Shown: piece after piece, positions 1 through 9,103 of the stretch | Numbering within the stretch: the stretch's first letter is position 1 | How the letters are laid out: every line of letters begins with the position of its first letter | Assembly: GCA_016987375.1 (NCBI GenBank) | Contig: PJRA01000401.1 | Span: 238,376-257,540, forward strand | Source of the DNA: Brachionus koreanus | Taxonomy: Eukaryota > Rotifera > Eurotatoria > Ploima > Brachionidae | DNA: 19,165 nt | Direction of reading: 5' to 3' | Notes under the pieces: model-generated | What the model saw: the letters and a program-made list of their open reading frames with translations, nothing else | What the model was told of the DNA's origin: nothing | Databases searched by the model: none | Translations under genes and position numbers: made by a program

Positions 1-467
1 CTTATTCCAATGAGGAATTACTCTGTTTGAGAAAAATACGTGTCTGGCATTTACTGCAGCCACAAAATCATTTCTAATTTGAGCTGGGAAACTTTCTCTC
101 TGGACTCTGATGCTATTTCCTCTTAACGCCCCAGCTGGTCCCTTGTTTTCTGATTTATTCACTAGATTAGAGACAAAGGTATTTTTGCCCTCTCTTGCAC
201 CTTTTCCAACGCATTCATATCCCTTTTCATAGTTGGATTCCAAACCTGCACTGCCGTTATCTAGATGGGTCTCATCATGGATATATAGAGTCTTTCCTCT
301 CTACTCGTAAACATTCGCTTTAACATTCCAAGTACCCTACTCGCTTTGGCACAAGCGAGTAGCTTTTTCACTTGTTGGGTCCACTTTAAATCTGATAAAA
401 CCATCATTCCAAGATCCTTTTCACATTCTGTGGTCACTAGTATAACATTTGAGTTGCTTTCTTGAGT
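1..467 (-). mobile_element. LINE (CR1/jockey-like) reverse transcriptase C-terminal fragment, decayed
   Basis: Read on the minus strand, this encodes the thumb and tail region that follows the catalytic core of many non-LTR reverse transcriptases. Seen: a block with CEKDLGMMVLSDLKW, then RVLGMLKR, then a degraded version of the usual LVRPHLEY-VQVW motif (here MMRPI, a TAG stop, then ITAVQVWNP), then LEKVQERAK. After a frame change and a gap where about 40-60 residues are normally found, a tail reads SFPAQIRNDFV...FFSNRVIPHWNK, the usual C-terminal ending of this class. The stop, frame change and internal deletion show it is dead. It runs off the left edge, so its 3' end is outside the window. 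No catalytic YxDD motif is included. The family assignment to CR1/jockey-like rather than another LINE clade is inference. Confidence 0.85.
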
Positions 468-894
468 ATATTTAGATCATATAATGGATAATTTATTTTT
501 TAGTTTAATTATTTTTTTTAATGTACAGTACTAATGCTCCTTCAGAAAAAAAAATTAAAATCAAAATAGAGTAAGATAAAAATAAAAAAATATTCTAAAA
601 ATATTAGTTTTTTATATTAGTTTATGAAAGAAAGTTAAGAAAAGGAAAAGTATAATCTAAAACAGATCTAATAAAAAGAAGCTTTATTTTTTTTCTTTTT
701 CGATTTAATTTCCATACATTCTTAGATCATAATCTGTATTCTCTTTATTGCTTTTAGAAACAATCATTGAACAAAACTTTCAACTTATGTCATCATTTTC
801 GATTTGCAAAACCATTTATCTAATACACCGTTTTAATTTATAACTTTCTTATTTATTCAAATATTTCAAATTCAAATAATAATATAAATTGACA
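468..894. other. Gene-free AT-rich sequence
   Basis: Only A/T-rich sequence with homopolymer runs is visible here, between the LINE remnant and the repeat island that follows. I see no coding potential and no RNA gene. Confidence 0.5.
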
Positions 895-1320
895 AGGAGA
901 AAAAAAGGCTTATAGTAGAGTAACGAGATCTATGCGACTCGACGCCAACAAATGATTGTGGTCTCATTTGATAAGTGAGGAATTCCCATTGCGGCGATTT
1001 TTTTAATAAATAATTTAAAAATAGGGCTTGAAAGGCCCAAAATATGAACTTTGAAAAAAAAATCTCAAATATTTTAGACAAAAAGGATATCAATTTGTAG
1101 ATCTTGACAAGTTCTATTTTAAAATATCATTTTTACTAAATTTGGATGCATATTGAGGTTCAGGTGAGGTCTCAAAGTTGACTTTTCGAGGAACGGCTAC
1201 TTTGGTGAAGTGTTTTTGAGTCATTTTGGAAAAAAAATTAGTAAAATTGGGTATCAATCGATAGGTCTCGATAAGATCTACAAAATTATATGATTAATGT
1301 AATGATCGAAAGTTATTGAA
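895..1320. repeat. GC-richer island with a diverged direct repeat about 162 bp apart
   Basis: Two related blocks start at about 1088 and 1250. Each begins TATCAAT, then runs through a TAG(A/G)TCT(T/C)GA(C/T)AAG-like core and an AT tail, and each is preceded by a TTTG(A/G)AAAAAAAA run about 35 bp upstream. The left part of the island (910-1000) is clearly richer in GC than its surroundings and contains a small GGGC...GCCC hairpin near 1023-1040. The minus strand is open for about 70 codons across 872-1093, but the product is low-complexity and I do not recognise it. The island looks like part of an old repetitive element of unknown class. Confidence 0.4.
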
Positions 1321-1880
1321 ACCTAATTATACGAAAAAAAGCAATTTTTTAGCTGAAAATTTTTTTGAAAGTTTTTTTTGTAGGAAAATGAAACGTAATC
1401 TAATTTAAATAGTAAATTAGTGATTTTTAACATTATTTATTGCTATTTCAATGAATATTACTTTAAAAAATTTGCATCTATTCAGCCAGAAAAAATTAAA
1501 AAATAAATTCTTCTTTAAATATGGAACAAAAACCACACTTTTCATCAACCTCAATTGATAATAGTCTCCATACCCCTGTTTTACACAACAATGCTAGTCA
1601 ATCAGCATAACAGCCTGTTGAAATTAAAGCCAAGATGATTCACTCATGATTTACGTATTGAAAAAAAAAACGCTTAGAAATTTCGTAGCAAGAAAGCATT
1701 ACCAACATTCGAAAGGAATTTAAAGGGCCCAATCTATTAGCAAAATTTCTATTTTTCAACATTTTCAAATCAAATAGATTCTTTAATGCTTACTCAAACA
1801 ATTCAGTCAGAATCAAATAACTTGTTCATGCTTTGACAATCAGAAAAAAAAACAAAAAAAAGTTCTCTTAAATAAAAAAT
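1321..1880. other. Gene-free AT-rich sequence with a slightly GC-richer patch
   Basis: This stretch is mostly homopolymer-rich DNA. A patch at about 1540-1640 is less AT-biased than its flanks but has no open frame that I recognise. It may be further debris of a mobile element. Confidence 0.4.
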
Positions 1881-1985
1881 TTTTGGTTCTTTTTAGTTTT
1901 TTTTTTTTAGCATTTTGAAACAGTAATATAAGTTTCTTTCTGGTTCTTTCAGGTTCTTTGGTTTTTTTTTATTTGTTAGTTCTTC

Positions 1986-2026
1986 AATTAGTATAGATAG
2001 AAAAAGAAACAAGTATTTGAAAGAAT
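1986..2026 (+). repeat. Direct repeat, copy 1 (41 bp)
   Basis: This 41-bp block recurs at 2220-2260 with two mismatches by eye (39 of 41 identical). It contains ATAGATAGAAAAAGAA followed by AAGTATTTGAAAGAAT. Around both copies there are also GGTTCTTT motifs on the left (1885-1970) and their complement AAAGAACC on the right (2040-2048 and 2205-2213). The copies therefore sit inside a larger structure with inverted-repeat character. Confidence 0.7.
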
Positions 2027-2058
2027 TAAAAATATTTAAAAAAGAACCAAATGTTATA

Positions 2059-2181
2059 TAACGTAATCATCCAAATTTATTGACATGTCACAAAAGAATC
2101 TTTTACATGTTATAACAGCGTGTCACTAAAATAGAGTACTCTTTTTTATAGACATGTCACTAAATTCGGAAAATTACGTTA
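2059..2181. mobile_element. Small palindromic MITE-like element with 31-bp terminal inverted repeats
   Basis: The left arm 2059-2089 and the reverse complement of the right arm 2151-2181 match at 27 of 31 positions by eye. Both begin TAACGTAAT, then share TCC, AATTTA and TGACATGTC. The outermost TA on each side could be a TA target-site duplication, leaving arms that begin ACGTAAT. TA duplication and a total size of 123 bp fit a miniature element mobilised by a Tc1/mariner-type transposase, but that link is inference. The centre has no coding sequence. A Tc1-like relic at 14703 has a different terminal sequence, so it is not an obvious autonomous partner. Confidence 0.65.
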
Positions 2182-2219
2182 AATTTTAATACTTTTTAAA
2201 AAAAAGAACCTAAATGAAC

Positions 2220-2260
2220 AATTAATATAGATAGAAAAAGAACCAAGTATTTGAAAGAAT
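2220..2260 (+). repeat. Direct repeat, copy 2 (41 bp)
   Basis: This is the second copy of the block at 1986-2026, in the same orientation and 234 bp downstream. The palindromic element at 2059-2181 lies between the two copies. It differs from copy 1 at two positions (an A for G near the start and a C for A in the middle). Confidence 0.7.
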
Positions 2261-3050
2261 ACAATACTATTTTAAAATTTAAAAAAATCGATTAATTATT
2301 GCGAAAAATAATTTATTTATGTTTCTCTTAGCGTTCGTTTTTAATAAACAAGTTCATTGTCTATTTCTCAACTTGTTAGATTTTCAACTCAACTTAGATC
2401 AAAAAAAGAGGCAGAAGACGTTAAAAAAAATATTTTTGCTAATTTTTGATTAAATATTTGCTAAAAATAAAAAAAATATTTGCTACTACTTAAAAGTCCA
2501 AAAATTTTTTTTCATATTTTCTCCTTTTTTTTAAGATGTATATTTTAGGAAACAAATCTATCCTTTCTCATACGTGGCCACACTAGTCACAAATTTTCAT
2601 GACCATTATTTTGTGACCATTAAAGAGTGAAAAATTAATTAAAAAAAATAGTTTGATAACAATTAAATCTAAAGTGTTTCAAAACTATATATTTTAAATT
2701 ATCATGTATGACAAATCAACTCGAAACAATTGACAAACAGACCAGAGTTGTTTAAAAGTCCAAAATTAAAGTCCAAGTTCGGACTTAATCTAATCTAATC
2801 AGGACTAAATTGAAAAAAATTTTTTTATCGTAAGCAAAATAGAATCTTTATTAATAAAAATTTAGAGTAAAATTTTCTTTTTCATTAATAATTTGTATCG
2901 ATTTTTAAAAAATAAAATTCTTTGACTTGGGCTTATACCGCATATACGCCTGAGACTAATAAATTAAATTATTGTTCTTCTTTTTCTTTAATCCCATGAA
3001 AAAAAACTAGTTAAAATAAATTAAAATAATATTTTTTTTTTGTTTTTCTT
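2261..3050. other. Gene-free AT-rich sequence with short hairpins
   Basis: No gene is visible. A short inverted repeat sits at 2588-2619 (GTCACAAA paired with TTTGTGAC across a 16-bp loop). TGACCATTA is repeated directly within and just after it. Near 2772-2788 the sequence AGTCCAAGTTCGGACT forms a second small palindrome. None of these has a clear role. Confidence 0.4.
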
Positions 3051-3059
3051 AACTGAAGA

Positions 3060-3450
3060 GTTTTTCATTTGGCTTTGTCGATGTTGTTATGAAGGCACCA
3101 ATTTTCGTGGCTAGATTTGTCAATTTGCCTATTCTGATCCAGTTATGTTCGGTTAAATTTCTAGGTCATTATTTATTTGAGTGTGATGCTTGTTGTGGTT
3201 TCAAAAATAAATTTTCAAAAAGGAGATATGTTTCTTACGATATCGTTTGAAGGATAAACTTTTGATAGATAGCTGAAATTTCGGTTCCCTGAGTTATTAT
3301 TTTTTATTTTGTGTATATATAATTTCCATATAATGTTAAATTTAGACATATGACTGGTTGATAGAACTCTCAGGTGATTGTGAGAAGAGAGGACTGTGTC
3401 GAACCGATGTTTGTTGTCCGAGATGAGGGTGCAGCTATTTAAACTAGATA
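3060..3450. other. GC-richer island of unknown origin
   Basis: This island is distinctly less AT-rich than its flanks and ends in a plus-strand open stretch reading FVVRDEGAAI and then a stop, followed by a TAAATAAATA-type tail. A coding-like end followed by a short A/T tail is what the 3' end of a decayed retroelement looks like. I cannot match the peptide to a family, and upstream the frames are closed. It lies 3' of the DEGS gene and is not needed for it. Confidence 0.3.
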
Positions 3451-3772
3451 AATAAATACTTTTAATTTAATCTTTCAAAAAAATAATGCTTCTTTTTCTA
3501 ATTTCGGCTCCAAATTTTTTGAAAACTCTAAGAAATTCTGTCTGCTAGATTACAATAACTAAAAATTATTAAAGAAATTTCAAAAATTGCATAAAAATTA
3601 AGTCAAAAATAAAATTTAATTAAATAATAAAATAAAAGTTTAAAATGAACTTTATTTTACCTTTTATTTCGGTTGAGATAAACATTTATAATTTATTTTC
3701 TAAAATTTATTTAAAAAAAATTGGTATTTTAGTCTAGCTTAAATAATAATTTAATTATTACAAAAAAAATAA

Positions 3773-3778
3773 TTTATT
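3773..3778 (-). promoter_or_regulatory. Candidate polyadenylation signal of the DEGS gene (AATAAA)
   Basis: AATAAA on the minus strand lies about 45 nt downstream of the DEGS stop codon. The motif is common by chance in such AT-rich DNA, so the call rests mainly on its position. Confidence 0.4.
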
Positions 3779-3819
3779 TAAGCATCATTGAAAAATAAAA
3801 AAGTTAAACCGTTTTTGAT

Positions 3820-4938
3820 TTATTCAATTTTTTTCTCGCTCACAATATCATTTGAAAGAGAATCTCTAATAACTTGGACATTTTTATTCTTGTTTATGAT
3901 AGCATATTCACTGGTTACTTTATAGTCGCGATGAATTCTTGAATAAGGACCCATTTCAGTGCATGTGATGAAATCGTACAAAACTTTAATCCATGAATTG
4001 TGACATGGTAAATTGTCATAAAACTCGGGTGCAATTTTTCTAACCTTTTTTAAAGAAAAAAAAAATCAATTATTAAATTGGATGAAGATTTTTTTTTTTT
4101 TTGTTTAAATTCAAATTACTTCAGGTAGTCTCCAACAAGGAATATTTGGAAAATCATGATGCTCATTATGATATCCAACATTGAAAGTTATCAAATTTAA
4201 TGGACCATAATAAGAATAAGTCTCAAAGCCTTTTATAAATACATAATGTTCAGCAATAAAATGTCCCGATATTGGATGGAAACCTAAGCCAAGCAAAGTG
4301 CCAATTACTAAATAGAACAATGATTTGTAGCCGAGAAAATAATATATTAGAAAGTCAAAAGTAAGTTGAATGACTAAATTTTGAATTTCGAGAATATCTA
4401 TTTTTTTTGGCATAACAAGTATTGGTCTTAATGAATAGGTTATAGGCAATAAACCAACGTAAAGTATTTTTCCTAAAGTTGACGAGAACATTTTTGCTTC
4501 GATTCTAGTTGGCAAATCTGGATCCCATCCATCTACGGCCAAATATTTGTGATGATCTCTGTGATATTTTTTGAATGTAATAAATGCTGGTACCCCCATT
4601 GGCAAGTTGGCAAAATAGCCCAAAAGTCGATTAGCTAAAGGTCGATGAGGACCAAATGCCAAGTTATGTGATAACTCATGTAAACCTACAGACAATGAAT
4701 GATTCAAAGTGCCACTCACAACATAGGTTAATATGATTAATTCAGTCCATGACATATTTCGCACCATATATGCCATAAACACTTGTATTATAACTGTAGC
4801 GCAGAATTGAAGCGATATTCGCCAATCGTAACCAAACAGCTTTTTCATCTGAGGATATTTGGCCAAAATTTCTCTCCTTCTTGAAGCATGAGGCTCATCT
4901 GTGTACTCCCAAATAAAATCTTCTCTTCGGAGACCCAT
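3820..4938 (-). CDS. DEGS1: Sphingolipid delta-4 desaturase (dihydroceramide desaturase), two exons
   Basis: This ER-membrane di-iron enzyme introduces the 4,5-trans double bond into dihydroceramide to make ceramide. Exons are 4120-4938 and 3820-4044, joined in phase 0 across a 75-bp intron with GT..AG ends. The joined protein is 347 residues; vertebrate DEGS1 is about 323. The three histidine boxes are present: HELSH at 87-91, HRDHH at 126-130 and HNEHH at 257-261. The family blocks [14 protein letters not shown] at the N-terminus and SGHFIAEHY at 224-232 are clear. Hydrophobic segments at about 42-75 and 185-220 fit the multi-pass fold. Exon 2 supplies the end of the catalytic domain ([15 protein letters not shown]) and an extra C-terminal tail of about 30 residues. 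The start is the only Met that gives the conserved N-terminus. Whether it also hydroxylates C4, as DEGS2 does, cannot be told from the sequence. Confidence 0.95.
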
Positions 4939-4944
4939 TTTAAT

Positions 4945-4962
4945 CTAAGAACAAAAAATATT
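4945..4962 (-). promoter_or_regulatory. Splice-acceptor-like site 6 nt before the DEGS start codon
   Basis: On the minus strand a T-rich tract ending TTGTTCTTAG stops six bases before the ATG. It could be the acceptor of a 5'-UTR intron or a trans-splice acceptor for a spliced leader. In such T-rich DNA it could also be chance. The other four genes show no equally clean acceptor this close to the start codon. Confidence 0.35.
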
Positions 4963-6920
4963 TTCGTTTATTTTTAGGCAAATTTTCTCAATTGTACTTT
5001 AAATTTAAATTAACTCATAGAAAAATAATAATTATCTTTCTTATTATATTTAATATTGTAAGTTTATTTATAATTTTTTGCCTTAAATAATGGAATTAAA
5101 ATCTAATTTAAAATTTTGAACGTAAATATTTAAATTCTTTATTACTAATCTTTTTAGATTAAATTAATCTATTTATAAATTCAAATTGGCTTCTTATCAC
5201 AAATGTTATTTATTCCTATCTTTATACTATTTCATTACTCATTTGATATGAATAAAAAATATAGAAATTTAAAATTATGAAAAGAAATTTTTTTTAGATT
5301 TTGATAGTTTGAAAAGACTTTTTTTTGATGAAAAATATTTTTTAAATGCTTATTCAGGCGTTAAGCTCAAAGTTTTGATCACCTACTTGACTAAATTTTC
5401 TATCTCAATTGACCAAATTGCTCTTGATTATTTCATTAATATTTTTACTTAATTTCAAAGACTACAAAAATAATTTTATAATAATTAAAAAGACCATAAT
5501 TTTTTTGTTGCATAAGCATCATTCATTAAATCGTGACTTTCTGGAATTTTTGAATCCTTTACGTAATTAAATCTAAAATTTACCTTTGCTGAATTAATCA
5601 TGACGTAAACAATAAAAAATATACTCTAATATTCTCTATTTTCCATAAGTTTTCAAGTATTTGATAGTTTAAAAAGTCTTGTCAAATATTTCAAAATTTT
5701 CAGAATACTAAAAATTTTAATCGATTTTAAAAATAGAGAATAATTATTAATTATAAAAATCAAGTGAAATTAAAAAAAAAATCAATATTTTAATTATAAT
5801 TTTTTACTGATTATGAATCACTAGTCGTGTTAAATTCTCTTCTAACTAATTGATTAATTGAATAAAAAAAAGATGGAAAGGCTATTTGAAATTAAATTTT
5901 TACTTAAATTTATTCTTTTTTTTGGCGTTGATCTCTGTAAATTGGGGGTCATTTTGATATTCAGAGATCACTGTAATTTCTAAAAGTGAAAAAATAAAAA
6001 ATTCAAAATATATTTATATTTCAAATTATATAAATTTTGGTTGCCATAAGAACAGAAAACTTATATACCACAACAATTATTTATAGCATTATTAAAGCAC
6101 TTTTGAAAAAAATATTCTTACATTGGTTTTTCTTTAATTATTAAGGTTTATTTTAGTTTAACTTTCAAGAATTTTTGATTGTGAAGCATATAATTTTCTA
6201 AAAATGTCCAAATAAAATTTACAAAACGGTTATGAAACATTAAAAATAAAAATAAATTTTTTCTTTGAGGATAAATAATTCTATCAATTTATTGTATTAA
6301 AACACAAGAAATTTATTTTTCAATTAACAGCAACTACTGAGAAAATCTTATTTTTTTATATTTAACTTGCTCTAAGCTAAATATCAAAAAAATAAATTGA
6401 GCAATGAAAATGTTTTTTAAAAATTGAAATTAAAAGTCAAAAATAATATTGAAAATTTTTGAAACTTATCAACTTTCAAATGAACGGGACATAAACACAC
6501 GAAACTAATTCAATAAACCAAAATATAAATTTCAATATTTGCTTAGAAAAATCTTATTTTCTCATTAAATCAAATAAGATAAATTTTCAATCTAAAAAAA
6601 AATTCTTAGATTTTTTGAATAATATTTTTTGAATACAAATTAAATTTTAATGTGATTTTTATTAATTAAAACTTTTGAAATTAATTTTAAAGCTATATGC
6701 TTTTAAATTTAAATTGGAAAAAATATTTGAGATTCAAGAAATTTTTTTTGTTTGTAAATTATTATTTTTTCATTCAGTAAAATTTCACAATTTATTTTTA
6801 ATTATAAATTTTTATTATAAGTGATCTTTCTAAAAAAGCTTTCGAAAAAATAAATACGTTAGATAAGATTTCTATAGGTTTTAACTAGATCGTTTCAAAA
6901 ATAATTTTTTTTTTGGGGGA
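4963..6920. other. About 2 kb of gene-free AT-rich DNA upstream of DEGS
   Basis: I find no coding region and no RNA gene. The one structured spot is 5930-5969, where GATCTCTG and CAGAGATC form an 8-bp inverted repeat around a 24-bp loop in a locally GC-richer patch. Upstream promoter elements of DEGS must lie in this stretch, but I cannot pick any out. Confidence 0.5.
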
Positions 6921-6924
6921 AAAA

Positions 6925-7243
6925 TTAAGGAACTCTCATATCCATCAGAATAACTTATGTGGGGTAGATTGTATGAGACTAAGTCCAGTCCAAGACTCTA
7001 CAAAGCTTTTGTCAGACCTCATCTTGAATATGGAGTTACAATTTGGAGACCGTACTATAAACGTCATCGATGCCGTTCAATTCAAAGACGAGCAACAAGG
7101 CTTGTGCTTGTGATCAAAAGAACATCCTATGAAAAAAGACTGCAAAAACTAAATCTGAGAACAAGCTATTACAGTGGAGCTTAAAACTCCATTTAATGTG
7201 GTCAACCACATTACAGCTATTTATTTATTATTATTATATAGGT
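6925..7243 (+). mobile_element. LINE reverse transcriptase C-terminal fragment with 3' tail, decayed
   Basis: The plus strand encodes PRLYKAFVRPHLEYGVTIW, then SIQRRATRL and SYEKRLQKLNL. This is the post-catalytic region of a LINE reverse transcriptase. The reading frame then stops at about 7182 instead of continuing through the usual tail. It is followed by a short GC-richer segment with a hairpin (7194-7213) and a TTATTATTATTA-type tail ending near 7243. The fragment therefore looks 5'-truncated, as most LINE copies are, and internally deleted, but with its 3' end preserved. The protein differs clearly from the fragment at 1-467, so at least two LINE lineages are present. The left boundary is approximate. 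Confidence 0.85.
7194..7213 (+). repeat. Perfect 9-bp hairpin in the 3' end of the LINE fragment
   Basis: TAATGTGGT at 7194-7202 pairs perfectly with ACCACATTA at 7205-7213 across a 2-base loop. It lies 5 bp before the TTATT-rich tail. Some LINE reverse transcriptases recognise a 3' stem-loop of their own RNA, which is a plausible role. The role is inference; the palindrome itself is directly visible. Confidence 0.7.
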
Positions 7244-8064
7244 GTACTGATTGTGAGTCACAACTTTCAATTATTTTCTCATTTTTTTTTAAATAACTTG
7301 GCAACAATTCAAGTAACAAACTTTCAACAACAAAAAAAACAATCAAAATCCAAAAATTAATCTAAAAACTATTTTAATTTCACAATTATTTATTCTAATT
7401 TCTAGCTAGAAAATTTTTAATAATAATCAGTTAAATAAAAAATTTTGTTAAATGCAAAAATTAGAAACTGAAAATCTTGAAATTTGTCTATAGCATCCGA
7501 ATAATTTTACTAAATTATACCTATTCTGAAAAAAAATTATCCTATTTTATTTGAATAATCCTGAACTATTTATTTTATAATTATTGCCGGCAGCGAAGTA
7601 CCTGGTGGCAACTAGCTAACAATAATTTAAGAAGACCTTGAGCGAGAAAAGTTTGTGAATTTAATAAATTTCATTTTTGGCTCTGGAACCTTTGATAAAA
7701 TGGATAATTATTAAGATCTGTGGCAATCCATCATAAAAATCTAAATTTTTAAAATAAAATAAAAATCATTATTCTAATGTGTAATATTCAACTTAGCACT
7801 ACGCATGTTTAAGTATAAATTTCAAAAATTTGGTTTTGAATAAAACAAAGTATTATTTTGAAATTTAAAATTTAACTTATCTAGTTTTAATAAATAAAAA
7901 AAAAAAAACATAATTATATTTCAAATTATAATAAAATGTTTTTATATTTGCTAAAAATTTAAAATATATGAGTTAATGCTTTTTAGATTTTAAGTCAATC
8001 TAAATTTTTTTAAATCTTTATTAACAAAATTAACTGTGATTAGAAAATAAAAGTTATCTTAAAC
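7244..8064. other. Gene-free AT-rich DNA upstream of TRMT61A, with one GC-rich patch
   Basis: A patch at about 7585-7640 is far richer in GC than its surroundings (it contains GCCGGCAGCGAAG and CCTGGTGGCAACTAG) but has no open frame that I recognise. It may be the end of a mobile element. The remainder is A/T homopolymers. The TRMT61A promoter should lie in the last few hundred bases, where I see no clear motif. Confidence 0.4.
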
Positions 8065-9039
8065 ATGAGTTTTTGCCGCAATAATAAAACAATTAAAGAA
8101 GGTGACACAGTAATAGTCTATTTGTCGTTTAACCAACTATATCCCATTCAAGTAAAACGTGGACTAAGCCATCACACAAAATATGGCTCATTCAAGCATT
8201 CAGATTTAATTGGTAAAATTTTTGGATCTCGTATTGAGTGCACACAAGGTTCGGTGTATGTTTTGCAAGGATCGCCAGAAATGTGGACAATTTCCTTACC
8301 ACATCGAACTCAAATTATTTATACACCTAACATTAGTGTTATTACCATGCAGCTTGATCTCAAACCTGGATCGATTGTTATCGAGTCCGGAACTGGAAGT
8401 GCTTCTCTATCACATGCTCTTATTAGAACAATTTATCCTACAGGTCATTTGCATACTTTTGAATTTCATCAGTTAAGATCTGAAGTGGCATCAAAAGAAT
8501 TTAAAGATCATGGAGTGTCTGATTATGTCACAGTTTATCATCGTGATGTTTGTGCTGAAGGATTTGGCGTAGAAGATTTGGCAGATGCAGTGTTTTTAGA
8601 TCTACCCAGTCCTTGGAAAGCATTGGATTCAGCCAAAAAGTCGCTTAAAAAAGAGGGCGGAAGACTTTGTTCTTTCTCACCATGCATTGAACAAGTACAA
8701 AAAACTTCATTGGAATTAGCCAAGCTTGGATTTGTAAATATATTTACCATTGAATCGTTGAGAAGAATTTTGAGTGTAAAAAAATATGATGTGCAGGATT
8801 TTGATTTCAATATGGACTGGAAAATTAAAAAAGAAAATGAGGAAAATCCTTCAGATGATGTTCAACCACAACAAAAATCACCGGCTACTAAAAAGAAAAA
8901 AATTTCCCACGAAAGTGAAGAGAGTGATGATGAATTTAATGAAAAAAATGACTTACACTATACAGCTAAGCCGATAAATATTCAACCGGGTCATACAGGC
9001 TTTTTAACTTTTGCAACTTTGTTGCATAAAAATTTTTAA
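8065..9039 (+). CDS. TRMT61A: tRNA (adenine(58)-N1)-methyltransferase catalytic subunit, single exon
   Basis: This is the catalytic partner of TRMT6 in the nuclear complex that uses S-adenosylmethionine to make m1A58 in the T-loop of tRNAs. The 324-residue reading frame is uninterrupted; human TRMT61A is about 289. The N-terminal beta domain ends at SLPHRTQIIY (77-86). The methyltransferase fold follows, with the SAM-binding motif ESGTGSASLSHAL at 107-119, GHLHTFEFH at 127-135, the catalytic-site stretch LDLPSPW at 178-184 and FSPCIEQVQ at 204-212. The family signature GHTGFLTFAT lies at 309-318. Between about 252 and 300 there is an acidic and lysine-rich segment longer than in the human protein, with a KKKK cluster at 276-279 that could act as a nuclear localisation signal. 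The start has an A at -3 and gives the conserved MSF N-terminus. CNTD1 follows in the same orientation. Confidence 0.95.
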   Translation: MSFCRNNKTIKEGDTVIVYLSFNQLYPIQVKRGLSHHTKYGSFKHSDLIGKIFGSRIECTQGSVYVLQGSPEMWTISLPHRTQIIYTPNISVITMQLDLKPGSIVIESGTGSASLSHALIRTIYPTGHLHTFEFHQLRSEVASKEFKDHGVSDYVTVYHRDVCAEGFGVEDLADAVFLDLPSPWKALDSAKKSLKKEGGRLCSFSPCIEQVQKTSLELAKLGFVNIFTIESLRRILSVKKYDVQDFDFNMDWKIKKENEENPSDDVQPQQKSPATKKKKISHESEESDDEFNEKNDLHYTAKPINIQPGHTGFLTFATLLHKNF

Positions 9040-9097
9040 AAATATCTAATCTAATAAAAAAAGTCTAAAAACTGTATTCAGCTTAGTTTTTCAGCTC

Positions 9098-9103
9098 AAT
9101 AAA
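9098..9103 (+). promoter_or_regulatory. Candidate polyadenylation signal of TRMT61A (AATAAA)
   Basis: AATAAA is followed by a TGTGATTTTCGTTTT stretch, which resembles the GT/T-rich downstream element. A second AATAAA lies at 9053-9058, closer to the stop codon. Either could serve. Both lie within the 162 bp before the CNTD1 start. Confidence 0.45.

Noticed and set aside
872..1093. Minus-strand open frame of 73 codons
   Set aside because: The product is rich in Phe, Ile and Leu from A/T runs, has no recognisable domain and lies in a repeat island. It is not reported as a gene.
3395..3412. TCGAACC word that could be the T-loop of a minus-strand tRNA
   Set aside because: The arms do not form a T stem, and no acceptor or anticodon stem is present at the right distances.
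8210..8977. Overlapping open frames in other frames of TRMT61A
   Set aside because: They are shadows of a strong conserved coding region and have no similarity of their own that I recognise.
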